Assembly (NCBI RefSeq): GCF_016462415.1
Contig: NZ_JAEMTF010000010.1
Span: 1 to 64,000, forward strand
Direction: 5' to 3'
DNA length: 64,000 bases
Origin: Williamsia sp.
GTDB lineage: Bacteria > Actinomycetota > Actinomycetes > Mycobacteriales > Mycobacteriaceae
A program made the position numbers and the translations under genes. The number at the start of each line of letters is the position of its first letter. Positions within the stretch are counted from its first letter, which is position 1. This document shows positions 25,939 through 34,201 of this stretch, piece after piece. The notes under the pieces are model-generated. The model made no database searches, had not been told where the DNA came from, and worked only from the letters and a program-made list of their open reading frames with translations.

Positions 25939-26805
25939 GTGGCCGTCGTCGTCGTTACCGATTCGTCGGCGCGGTTGCCCGCGTCGATCAGAGACATGTA
26001 CGACATCCGGCAGGTCCCGCTGCACGTTCTCAACGGGGAGCAGGATCTGGCCGAGGACGTCGACGAGATCGGCCCGGAACTGTTCGACGATCCAGCCACC
26101 ACGACCTCCGGGGCCGTCCCCGCCGACCTCGAGGCCGCGTTCGGTCGCGCCGTCGCCGACAGTGGCGGCGACGGTGTCGTGGCCGTGCTCATGAGCCGCC
26201 GACTGAGCAGCACGTGGAGTTCGGCCCGGCTCGCCGCCGACCGCCACCCCGGTCAGATCCGGGTGGTCGACTCGCGTTCGGTCGGCATCGCCGTCGGGTT
26301 CGGTGCGATCGCGGCCGCGCAGGCCGCGCGGACCGGCGCCGACCGTGACCGGGTGTACGAGGCCGCCATCCGCGCCGGCTCGACCACCGAGTCGCTGCTG
26401 TGTGTCGCCCAGCTCGACAACCTGCGCAACAGCGGCCGGATCGGTGCGGCGACGCGGCTTTTCGGTTCGGCGTTGTCGATCAAGCCGGTCCTGCGGATGG
26501 TCGACGGCATGCTGGTGCTCACCGAGAAACAGCGCACCTTCTCCAAAGCGGTCGGCAAGATGGTCGACGCCGCCGTCGAGGCCACCGAGGGCAGGCCGGT
26601 GACCGTCGGTGTCCTGCACTGCGAGGCGCCCGAGGCGGCGGCCGACATCACCACCCGGCTGCGCGGACGGTTGCGCTCGATCACCTCGCTGATCACCTCC
26701 GACATGGGGCCGGTCCTGAGTTGTCACGTCGGCTCGGGTGCAGTCGGCATCGCGGTGTGCTCGGAGGTCGGACCGATCGAGGGTTTCGAACCCGACGCCG
26801 CCTGA
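25939..26805 (+). CDS. DegV-family fatty-acid-binding protein (FakB-like)
   Basis: 288 residues: N-terminal VTDSSARLPASIRDMYDIRQVPLHV, the SxxLSxTxxSA-type block SRRLSSTWSSA, and the C-terminal LCVAQLDNLRNSGRIG ... LSIKPVLRMVDGML signature of DegV proteins, which hold one fatty acid. In other bacteria DegV proteins present fatty acids to the FakA kinase; a FakA-like gene is at 14831. The GTG at 25939 is taken from the leaderless promoter; the ORF-track start 36 bases earlier lies within octT. The M. tuberculosis eis gene expected after degV is absent. Confidence 0.9.
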   Translation: MAVVVVTDSSARLPASIRDMYDIRQVPLHVLNGEQDLAEDVDEIGPELFDDPATTTSGAVPADLEAAFGRAVADSGGDGVVAVLMSRRLSSTWSSARLAADRHPGQIRVVDSRSVGIAVGFGAIAAAQAARTGADRDRVYEAAIRAGSTTESLLCVAQLDNLRNSGRIGAATRLFGSALSIKPVLRMVDGMLVLTEKQRTFSKAVGKMVDAAVEATEGRPVTVGVLHCEAPEAAADITTRLRGRLRSITSLITSDMGPVLSCHVGSGAVGIAVCSEVGPIEGFEPDAA

Positions 26806-26896
26806 CCGGTCGCGAGTCTTCTCCACAGGTACGACTGGCTGCACAGTTCGGCGGTGAACCGCCCGCCGATCGTGTGGTCTCGTCCGCGACGCTGCC

Positions 26897-26902
26897 TACC
26901 GT
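26897..26902 (+). promoter_or_regulatory. -10 box of leaderless comEA promoter
   Basis: TACCGT, then 6 bases (gacgac), then the ATG at 26909. Confidence 0.6.
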
Positions 26903-26908
26903 GACGAC

Positions 26909-27946
26909 ATGGCAAGCAGCTCTGGGCGTGACCGTCGACCCGATGCCCTGTCGCGCCTGCGATCGGCGCCCGCGCCCTGGACCCCGGAGGGCGATGTCGG
27001 TGTGCCGGCCGATGACATCACCGCGCCATCCGCGGACGTTCACGGTGGGCCGCAGTGGGGTGCGACACCCTCGCCGCGGTGGCTGGACGACGCGTCCGAC
27101 GGCGGCGTCGTTGCGGGACAGTCGGATCGGGCAGTCCCCGGTCGACGACCGCCCGCGCGCCGGATGCCGGTCGTCGCACCACCCGCCGCGATAGCGCTCA
27201 TCGCGGTCGGTGTGCTCGCCTGCGTCGTGACCGCCTACACCGTGTTCCGGGGACCGTCCGACGATTCCCCCGCGGCCGCGCGGGTGGCGTTCCCGGCCTC
27301 GGCCGGTGTCGCGGCACCGACCGGATCGGCGTCTGCGGAAACGGGTCGTCCGACGGGCAGCGTCTCGTCGCCGTCGGCCCCGTCGGGGTCGGTGGCGCCC
27401 CGGCCGGCCGCGGCCGACGAACTGGTCGTGAGCGTCGTGGGATTGGTCCGCACGCCGGGTCTGGTGCGACTGGCCGGCACCGCCCGGGTCGCCGACGCGA
27501 TCGCCCGCGCGGGCGGCGGTCGCCCGGGTGCCGACCTGCTGAGCCTGAACATGGCGCAACCGGTTCGCGACGGCGATCAGATCCTGGTCGGTTTCGCCGA
27601 TCCGGACGGGGGAGCGGGCATGCGCAGCGCGATCGTGTCCGCGTCGTCGACCGGTGCAGGCACTCCCGGGGCCGCGACGTCCCCGGGTGGGGCGTCTGCG
27701 GGTGCGGCGCCCGCGACGACGGGCGCCCCCGGCGCGGCGTCGGCCGGAGAGGGTGCGCCGGTGAACCTGAACACCGCCGACGAGGCGGCGCTCGACACCC
27801 TGCCCGGGGTCGGGCCGGTCACGGCGAAGGCGATCATCGACTGGCGTTCGCGCAACGGTGGTTTCACGTCGATCGATCAGCTCGCCGAGGTCGACGGTAT
27901 CGGGCCCGGGCGACTGGCGAAGCTGCGTGATCGCGTCACGGTCTGA
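26909..27946 (+). CDS. comEA: ComEA-like DNA-binding membrane protein
   Basis: 345 residues: a disordered cytoplasmic N-terminus (about 1-85), a transmembrane helix (AAIALIAVGVLACVVTAYTVF), a SLBB domain (ELVVSVVGLVRTPGLVRL), a long Ala/Gly/Thr/Pro linker and a C-terminal helix-hairpin-helix pair (NLNTADEAALDTLPGVGPVTAKAII and LAEVDGIGPGRLAKLRD). It matches DNA-uptake receptor ComEA, though competence is unproven in this group. comEC follows in overlap. Confidence 0.92.
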   Translation: MASSSGRDRRPDALSRLRSAPAPWTPEGDVGVPADDITAPSADVHGGPQWGATPSPRWLDDASDGGVVAGQSDRAVPGRRPPARRMPVVAPPAAIALIAVGVLACVVTAYTVFRGPSDDSPAAARVAFPASAGVAAPTGSASAETGRPTGSVSSPSAPSGSVAPRPAAADELVVSVVGLVRTPGLVRLAGTARVADAIARAGGGRPGADLLSLNMAQPVRDGDQILVGFADPDGGAGMRSAIVSASSTGAGTPGAATSPGGASAGAAPATTGAPGAASAGEGAPVNLNTADEAALDTLPGVGPVTAKAIIDWRSRNGGFTSIDQLAEVDGIGPGRLAKLRDRVTV

Positions 27947-27947
27947 T

Positions 27948-29597
27948 GTGGGCGGAGCCGATCTCCGTCTGCTGGCCCCGGCCGTCGGGTGCTGGGCCGT
28001 CACGATCACCGGCGCGGTCGGCGGAGCGTGGGCGGGCGGTGTCGCGACGGGCTTGTGCCTCGCGATCCTCACGGCGGCGGCCGTGACGGTGCATCGCAGC
28101 GAGCGTGTACGCGTCCATCGGACGGTGATGCTGCTGATCATCGCGACCGCGGGTGTGTCCGCGGGCTTCGCCGCCGCCGTCACCGCCCGCGTCGTCGACA
28201 TGCAGCAGCACCCGATTGCCGCAGCCGATCTCGTGGGGCACAAGACGACGGCGGAGTTGGTGATCGGCGACGATCCGCGTGTGCTCCGAGGTCCGGGACC
28301 GGCGAGGATCCGGGTGCCCGTGGCCGCATCGATCGTGTCGACACCGTCCGCACGTGCCGCGGCCACCCTGACCGCGCCGGCCGATGGTTGGTCGGAACTG
28401 GTTCCTGGGCAACATGTCACGGCGGTGGTCAGCGTCGACAGGCCGTATCGCGCTGATCTGACCGCCGCGGCGTTGCGTGCGAGCGGACCGCCGCGGGCGG
28501 TGTCACGGCCACCCGCGTATCAGCGGTGGGCGTCGACGGTCCGGCTCCGGTTCGCCGAGTTGTCCCGACGCGCGCTTCCCGCCGCCGAATCGGGGTTGCT
28601 GCCGGGGTTGGTGCTCGGTGATGTGTCCGGCCTCGGCGACGACGTCGTCGACGATTTCCGGCGCTGCGGCCTGACCCATCTCACCGCGGTGTCCGGTGCG
28701 AACTTCGCGATCGTCTGTGGCGCAGTGCTGCTCGTGCTGCAGGCGGTGGGTGTCGGACGCCGGACCTCAGCCGTTCTGGCTGCGATCGTGCTGGCCTGTT
28801 TCGTGGTGCTGGTGCGTCCCTCGCCGAGTGTGGTGCGGGCGGCGGTGATGGGTGCGGTCGGGCTGCTCGCACTGATCTCCGGTCGGCGATCGGCGGCGAT
28901 CCCGGCGCTCTGCGCCGCGGTGATCGTGGCGCTCGGCGTCTGGCCCTCGCTCGCGGTCGATCCCGGGTTCGCCCTGTCGGTCTGCGCCACCGCGGCCCTG
29001 ATCCTGCTGGCACCGACCCTCCGAGACCGTCTGTGCGCGGCCGGGATCCACCGCGGCGCAGCCGATCTGCTGGCGATCGCGGTCGCCGCGCAGATCGTCA
29101 CCGCACCCCTGATCGCCATGATCGCAGGCACGGTCAACCTCGTGGGGGTGGTGGCCAATCTCGCCGTCGCACCGGCGGTCGCGCCGATCACGGTCCTCGG
29201 CACGTTCGCCGCCGCGATCGCGGGGCTGTCACCGCGGCTGGGCGAGCTGCTGGTCCGTTTCTGCGAACCCGAGCTGTGGTGGATGGTGCGCGCCGCCGAC
29301 GTGCTCGCCGGGGTCCCGGGTGCGTCGGTGTCGGTACCCGACGGTGTCGGCGGGGCGTGCTGGGTCGCGCTGGTCGTCGCCGCCCCGGCAGTGGGGGTGT
29401 GGCTGTGGCGCCGGACCGGCCACAGCCGGGCCGCCGCCGTCGGTGGGGTCTGGCACGATGGCCGACGTGACCGACCGACTCCATCTCCTGCTCGGCGACG
29501 ACGAGTTCCTGGTCGAGCGCGCCACCTCGTCGATCCGCGCCGAGGTGAACGCCGAGACCGGTACCGACGTGCCGATCACCCGGGTCCGGGCGGGTGA
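27948..29597 (+). CDS. comEC: ComEC/Rec2 competence-type channel protein (no metallo-beta-lactamase domain)
   Basis: 549 residues, polytopic. N-terminal DUF4131-like helices and OB segment, then the Competence domain starting GLVLGDVSGLGDDVVDDFRRCGLTHLTAVSGANFAIV. Roughly ten hydrophobic helices are visible. The C-terminal metallo-beta-lactamase nuclease domain of Bacillus ComEC is missing, as in M. tuberculosis. GTG at 27948 lies just after the comEA stop. The last about 47 residues (from GRRDRPTPSPARRRR) are read in a frame overlapping holA by 140 bases and may be a non-conserved tail. Confidence 0.88.
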   Translation: MGGADLRLLAPAVGCWAVTITGAVGGAWAGGVATGLCLAILTAAAVTVHRSERVRVHRTVMLLIIATAGVSAGFAAAVTARVVDMQQHPIAAADLVGHKTTAELVIGDDPRVLRGPGPARIRVPVAASIVSTPSARAAATLTAPADGWSELVPGQHVTAVVSVDRPYRADLTAAALRASGPPRAVSRPPAYQRWASTVRLRFAELSRRALPAAESGLLPGLVLGDVSGLGDDVVDDFRRCGLTHLTAVSGANFAIVCGAVLLVLQAVGVGRRTSAVLAAIVLACFVVLVRPSPSVVRAAVMGAVGLLALISGRRSAAIPALCAAVIVALGVWPSLAVDPGFALSVCATAALILLAPTLRDRLCAAGIHRGAADLLAIAVAAQIVTAPLIAMIAGTVNLVGVVANLAVAPAVAPITVLGTFAAAIAGLSPRLGELLVRFCEPELWWMVRAADVLAGVPGASVSVPDGVGGACWVALVVAAPAVGVWLWRRTGHSRAAAVGGVWHDGRRDRPTPSPARRRRVPGRARHLVDPRRGERRDRYRRADHPGPGG

Positions 29598-30429
29598 CGT
29601 CAGTGAGTACGAGCTCGCCGAGATGCTGAGCCCGTCGCTGTTCGCCGACGAGCGGATGGTGATCGTGGAGTCCGCGGCCGACGCGGGCAAGGAACCGGCC
29701 GCGTTGATCACCTCCGCCGCCCGGTCACTGCCCGAGGGCATCACCCTCCTGGTGGCGCACACGGGCGGCGGACGGACCAAGTCGATGGTCGGGGCATTGA
29801 AGAGTGCGGGCGCCCAGGTCCACGAGTGTGCCGCGTTGAAGTGGCCGGAGGAGCGGGTCCGCTTCGTCAAGGCCGAGTTCGCCCGACTCAAGGTGCGGGT
29901 GTCGGCCGAGGTCGTCGCGCAGGTCGTCGAATCGGTGGGCGCCGATCTGCGGGAGCTCGCCGCCGCCTGCAGCCAGCTGGTCTCCGACACCGGCGGCAAG
30001 GTCGACGCCGCCGCGATCGCGACCTATTACTCCGGTCGCCCGGAGACGAAGGGATTCGACGTCGCCGACCGCGCGATCACCGGTGACAAGGCGGGGGCGC
30101 TGGAGACCCTGTCGTGGGCCGAGCACCACGGCGTCCCGCACGTGGTCATCGCCGACGCGCTGGGCGAGGCCGTCCACGCCATCGCGCGCGTCAAGGGGCT
30201 GGGCACGATGGACCAGTACTCGGCGGCCTCGGAGGTGGGGATGTCCCCGGGACGTCTCAAGCGGGTGCAGTCGCAGGCGCGAGCGTGGAACGCGGAGTCG
30301 ATCGCGAGCGCGCTGATGGTGGTGTCGACGCTCAACGGTGACGTCAAGGGACAGGCGGCCGACGCCGACTACAGCCTGCAGCGCGCCGTGGGCCTGGTCG
30401 CCGACCTCAAACCCACCCGCCACCGGTGA
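29458..30429 (+). CDS. holA: DNA polymerase III delta subunit
   Basis: 323 residues. HolA is the clamp-loader subunit that opens the beta clamp. N-terminal LHLLLGDDEFLVERATSSI, central VHECAALKWPEERVRFVKAEF and the C-terminal helical LKRVQSQARAW...LQRAVGLVADL match the family. The ATG at 29458 gives the normal N-terminus and overlaps the 3' part of comEC by 140 bases. Confidence 0.93.
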   Translation: MADVTDRLHLLLGDDEFLVERATSSIRAEVNAETGTDVPITRVRAGDVSEYELAEMLSPSLFADERMVIVESAADAGKEPAALITSAARSLPEGITLLVAHTGGGRTKSMVGALKSAGAQVHECAALKWPEERVRFVKAEFARLKVRVSAEVVAQVVESVGADLRELAAACSQLVSDTGGKVDAAAIATYYSGRPETKGFDVADRAITGDKAGALETLSWAEHHGVPHVVIADALGEAVHAIARVKGLGTMDQYSAASEVGMSPGRLKRVQSQARAWNAESIASALMVVSTLNGDVKGQAADADYSLQRAVGLVADLKPTRHR

Positions 30430-30473
30430 GCATCGTGTCCCGGTGGGCACGGGATCGGGTGGGCACAGACAGA

Positions 30474-30506
30474 TCACCCCGGTGACGAGGAACGCCACCG
30501 GGGTGA
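30474..30506. terminator. Bidirectional hairpin terminator between holA and rpsT
   Basis: 11-bp perfect stem (TCACCCCGGTG / CACCGGGGTGA) with an 11-base loop, between the convergent stop codons. Confidence 0.75.
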
Positions 30507-30540
30507 GATCTGCACGCGGCCGTCAGGCCGAGCGATCAGT

Positions 30541-30801
30541 TCAGAGCTTGTTGACCGCGACAGCCATCGCGGACTTCTTGTTGGCGGCCTGGTTCGAGTG
30601 GATGACACCCTTGCTGGCGGCCTTGTCGAGCTTGCGGCCGGTGCTGACGAGCAGCTCCGACGCCTTGTCCTTCTCGCCCGCGGCGACGGCCGCGCGGAAA
30701 TTGCGGATGGCCGTGCGGAGCGAGGACTTGACCGACTGGTTGCGCTGACGCGCGATCTCGTTGGTCTTGTTCCGCTTCATCTGCGACTTGATGTTTGCCA
30801 C
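30541..30801 (-). CDS. rpsT: 30S ribosomal protein S20
   Basis: 86 residues: [29 protein letters not shown] opening and [21 protein letters not shown] end, the standard S20 pattern. GTG start at 30801 with GAGGTACC upstream; the 175-residue ORF-track version is an extension through the leader. Convergent with holA. The 267 bases from 30802 to 31068 hold the rpsT leader and promoter on one strand and the sulfotransferase promoter on the other; no other gene is seen. Confidence 0.96.
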   Translation of the reverse strand: MANIKSQMKRNKTNEIARQRNQSVKSSLRTAIRNFRAAVAAGEKDKASELLVSTGRKLDKAASKGVIHSNQAANKKSAMAVAVNKL

Positions 30802-31053
30802 GCCTGGGTACCTCTTTGCTCGGTTGTGCACGACCCCGAGGGCCCCGCATTGATCTGTGGGAAAAGTGTTGTCGGCGGTCCCTCGATGGTCGAGTTCACA
30901 CCTGCTCGCGAGATCGTCGGTGGCTACCGAAAAACCGTCACGAGCACCAGCGATGGATGTTACCCCACGGCGGGAACCGACCCAAATCGTCGCGGGCCCG
31001 CCCGGGCGGGCCGGGTTGCGATCAGCATGGACGCAAATATGGACATGCTCCGA

Positions 31054-31059
31054 TACAGT
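31054..31059 (+). promoter_or_regulatory. -10 box upstream of the MNVVTSIAP mini-ORF
   Basis: TACAGT lies 9 bases before the ATG of the 9-codon mini-ORF at 31069, so its message would have at most a very short leader. Confidence 0.45.
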
Positions 31060-31068
31060 CGTCGGCAT

Positions 31069-31098
31069 ATGAACGTCGTCACCTCGATCGCCCCCTGA
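31069..31098 (+). CDS. Nine-codon leader ORF coupled to the sulfotransferase-like gene
   Basis: ATG AAC ... CCC TGA encodes MNVVTSIAP; the TGA shares its A with the sulfotransferase ATG (TGATG). It starts 9 bases after a TACAGT -10 box, while the sulfotransferase start has no convincing Shine-Dalgarno (only cgatcgccccctg upstream). Termination-reinitiation at this overlap is a plausible way the main gene is translated. Below ORF-track length, so support is positional only. Confidence 0.45.
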   Translation: MNVVTSIAP

Positions 31099-32234
31099 TG
31101 GTCGCCGCCAGGCCCCGGATCTTCGTCCACGTCGGGTTGCCGAAGACGGGGACGACCTACCTGCAGGATCGGCTCTGGCGCAATCGCGACATCGCGATGC
31201 GGACCAGTGGCCTGCTCTACCCCGGCACGGCGATGCAGGACCACTTCCACGCCGCGGTGCATCTGCAGCCCGATCGATACCTGGACTGGGTCGATCCCGC
31301 GCACAGCGGGGTGTGGCGTGCCCTCGTCGACCAGATGCGAACCTGGCCGGGCACCTCGGTGATCTCGCACGAACTGTTCTCGACCGCGACCGAGGACCAG
31401 GCCGCCTCGGTGATCGCCGACCTCGACTTCGCCGACGTGCACGTCGTGGTGACGGTGCGTGACCTGGCCCGCCAGATCCCGTCGGTATGGCAGGAGAACG
31501 TCAAGAACCAGCATCGTTCGACCCTCGACGGTTTCGTCGACTCGCTGCGAACCCGTCCACTCGACGAGCAGGAACCGTTCTGGGAGTTCCAGGATCACGG
31601 TCGGATCCTGCGCACGTGGGGTGCCGGGCTGCCCCCGGGAAACGTTCATCTCGTCACCGTGCCGCGGGCGGGCGGGGGATCGGATCCGACATCACTGTGG
31701 GATCGATTCGTCGGTCTGCTCGACGCGGACGGCGACGCGCTCGACCGTCCGGTCCCGCCGAGCAACGCCGCGCTGTCACCGGCCCAGGTCGAACTCCTGC
31801 GTCGTCTCAACGAGCACCTGCAGCCCGAGCGCGTCGAGTGGGCGCGCTACGAGACGGCGGTCAAACGGTTCCTGATCGGCTCGGTGCTGTTCGGCTCGCC
31901 GGGCCGCGCGGGACGGTCGTTGTCGCCGGACCAGACGGAGTGGGCCGCGGCGCAGTCGGATTCGATGATCGCCGACATCGAGGCATCCGGATGGGACGTC
32001 GTCGGCGACATCGAGGACCTCCGGGTGACTCGGGTGGCGGGCGGCCGGACCGGCGAACCGACCACCGACGAGACCCTCGACGTCGCGGTGTCCGCGCTCG
32101 CCGAGGTGCTCGCGACGATGCCGTTGCCCACCGACCGGCCGCGCGTCACCACACGCGCCAAAGCCGTCATCCGCGGTGCCGCTCGACCGCTGCTGCGCGT
32201 TCGTGCTGCTCGCCGCGCCCGCCGCCGGCCCTGA
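31098..32234 (+). CDS. Sulfotransferase-like P-loop protein
   Basis: 378 residues. The N-terminus [20 protein letters not shown] is the 5'-phosphosulfate-binding loop of PAPS-dependent sulfotransferases, and [20 protein letters not shown] resembles the 3'-phosphate-binding segment with its Arg and Ser. The C-terminal 40 residues are strongly basic ([26 protein letters not shown]), suggesting membrane or polyanion contact. Substrate unknown; mycobacterial relatives sulfate glycolipids. No APS kinase, needed to make PAPS, is seen in the sulfur island here. ATG 31098 follows the coupled mini-ORF; the 479-residue ORF-track form runs back through rpsT regulatory DNA. Confidence 0.8.
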   Translation: MVAARPRIFVHVGLPKTGTTYLQDRLWRNRDIAMRTSGLLYPGTAMQDHFHAAVHLQPDRYLDWVDPAHSGVWRALVDQMRTWPGTSVISHELFSTATEDQAASVIADLDFADVHVVVTVRDLARQIPSVWQENVKNQHRSTLDGFVDSLRTRPLDEQEPFWEFQDHGRILRTWGAGLPPGNVHLVTVPRAGGGSDPTSLWDRFVGLLDADGDALDRPVPPSNAALSPAQVELLRRLNEHLQPERVEWARYETAVKRFLIGSVLFGSPGRAGRSLSPDQTEWAAAQSDSMIADIEASGWDVVGDIEDLRVTRVAGGRTGEPTTDETLDVAVSALAEVLATMPLPTDRPRVTTRAKAVIRGAARPLLRVRAARRARRRP

Positions 32235-32320
32235 CGATCACCGCGCTCACCTGCATCTGACCGACATGATCGTCGGCAACCACATGCCGAGTCGGCCCAT
32301 GTGGGGCAACATGGTTGGTT

Positions 32321-34201
32321 ATGAGCCCCGGAACCTCCTCCGAGAACACCGACACCCGGTCCTCGGACAATCGATCGCGTCCTGCCAAGTCGTCGTCTGG
32401 CGGCGCCAAGAAGGCGACGCCGGCCGCGAAGGCCGGGAAGGTCGCGGCCCCTGACCGCAAGCCGAGTGCTGCGCCCGCCGCACGCCGGACCGTGGGGGCC
32501 AAGAACGCACGGTCGGCGGCCAAGTCGGACACCTCCGCGAAGGCCGCCCCGGCCAAGTCGACGTCCAAGTCGACCAACGGCGCCACCGGCATCTTCTCGG
32601 GGTACGCCAAAGGCCCCTACGCCGAGGCCTTCGACGAGATGTTCGACGGCAACAGCGAGGTCCGTGCGCCCTACCGCGGGATCCACAAGGCGTTGGCACC
32701 GTCGGACCGGGCCGATCTCAACACCCGCGTGGACGCGCTGGGCCGCGCGTTCATCGATCAGGGAATCACCTTCTCGCTGTCCGGGCAGGAGCGCCCCTTC
32801 CCGTTGGACGTTGTGCCCCGGGTCATCTCGGCGAGTGAGTGGACGAAGCTCGAGCGCGGCATCACCCAGCGGGTGAAGGCGCTGGAGATGTTCCTCGACG
32901 ACATCTACGGCGAGCAGGAGATCCTCCGCGACGGGGTCGTCCCCAAGCGGCTGGTCACCTCCTGTGAGCACTTCCATCGTCAGGCGGTAGGGATCAAGCC
33001 GCCCAACGGGGTTCGCATCCACGTCGCGGGCATCGACCTGATCCGCGACGAGCACGGCGATTTCCGCGTCCTCGAGGACAACCTGCGGTCGCCGTCGGGC
33101 GTCTCCTACGTCATGGAGAACCGCCGGACGATGGCGCGCGTGTTCCCGGATCTGTTCTCCAGTCACCGGGTCCGCGCGGTCGCCGATTACTCCAGCCAGC
33201 TGCTCAAGGCGCTGCGTGCCTCCGCCGCGTTCAACGAGGCCGACCCGAATGTCGTTGTGCTGACACCCGGTGTCGCGAACTCCGCGTACTTCGAGCACTC
33301 GCTGCTCGCGCGGCAGATGGGCGTCGAGCTCGTCGAGGGCCGCGACCTGTTCTGCCGTGACAACGTCGTCTACATGCGCACCACCGAGGGTGAGCAGCGC
33401 GTCGACGTGATCTACCGACGCATCGACGACGACTTCCTCGACCCGATGCAGTTCCGCCCCGACTCGATGCTGGGCGTGGCCGGACTGCTCAACGCCGCGC
33501 GCGCGGGCAACGTCGTGATCTCCAGCGCCGTGGGCAACGGGGTCGGCGACGACAAGCTCGTCTACACCTACGTGCCGGAGATCATCCAGTACTACCTCGG
33601 CGAGAAGCCGAGCCTGGGCAACGTCGACACGCTGCGGTGCTGGCTCGACGACGAGCGTGAAGAGGTCCTCGACCGGATCGACGAGCTCGTCGTCAAACCC
33701 GTTGAGGGCTCCGGCGGTTACGGGATCGTCTTCGGACCCGACGCCACCTCCGAGGAGCTCGACACCCTGGCCCGCAAGGTGCGCAACGACCCCCGCGGGT
33801 GGATCGCGCAGCCGGTCGTCCAGCTGTCGACGGTGCCGACCAAGATCGGCGACAAGCTCCAACCGCGCCACGTCGACCTGCGTCCGTTCGCGGTCAACGA
33901 CGGTGAGTCCGTGTGGGTGTTGCCCGGCGGTCTCACCCGTGTCGCGCTGCCGGAGGGGTCGCTGGTGGTCAACTCCAGCCAGGGCGGTGGTTCCAAGGAC
34001 ACCTGGGTGCTGGCCTCCCGCGCGTCGGAATCCGAGCGGGAGCTCGGCGGCGAGGAGCTGGTCAGCGGCAAGGACCTGCCGCCGTCCCAGCAGACCGAGC
34101 AGGGGCCCGAGGCCACGGCCCACCAGCAGAAAGAACAGCAGCAGCAACAGCAACAGGGTCGATCCGACACGCAGTTCCAGTCGCAGGGGGGCACCGAATG
34201 A
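32321..34201 (+). CDS. Circularly permuted ATP-grasp ligase (COG2308/DUF404-DUF407)
   Basis: 626 residues, counterpart of Rv2411c. Residues 1-85 are a low-complexity Ala/Lys/Ser tail; the conserved core begins GPYAEAFDEMFDG and contains VHVAGIDLIRDEHGDFRVLEDNLRSPSG, IYRRIDDDFLDPMQF and the nucleotide-binding LVVKPVEGSGGYGIVFG. It ends in a polar Gln-rich tail (KEQQQQQQQ). Such enzymes are predicted to form peptide-like amide bonds with ATP. It overlaps the next gene by ATGA. ATG 32321 is preferred over the in-frame TTG at 32315. Confidence 0.88.
   Translation: MSPGTSSENTDTRSSDNRSRPAKSSSGGAKKATPAAKAGKVAAPDRKPSAAPAARRTVGAKNARSAAKSDTSAKAAPAKSTSKSTNGATGIFSGYAKGPYAEAFDEMFDGNSEVRAPYRGIHKALAPSDRADLNTRVDALGRAFIDQGITFSLSGQERPFPLDVVPRVISASEWTKLERGITQRVKALEMFLDDIYGEQEILRDGVVPKRLVTSCEHFHRQAVGIKPPNGVRIHVAGIDLIRDEHGDFRVLEDNLRSPSGVSYVMENRRTMARVFPDLFSSHRVRAVADYSSQLLKALRASAAFNEADPNVVVLTPGVANSAYFEHSLLARQMGVELVEGRDLFCRDNVVYMRTTEGEQRVDVIYRRIDDDFLDPMQFRPDSMLGVAGLLNAARAGNVVISSAVGNGVGDDKLVYTYVPEIIQYYLGEKPSLGNVDTLRCWLDDEREEVLDRIDELVVKPVEGSGGYGIVFGPDATSEELDTLARKVRNDPRGWIAQPVVQLSTVPTKIGDKLQPRHVDLRPFAVNDGESVWVLPGGLTRVALPEGSLVVNSSQGGGSKDTWVLASRASESERELGGEELVSGKDLPPSQQTEQGPEATAHQQKEQQQQQQQGRSDTQFQSQGGTE

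Noticed and set aside
24370-26844. 824-residue minus-strand ORF
   Set aside because: Antisense to gpgP, octT and degV, all of which have clear motifs on the plus strand.
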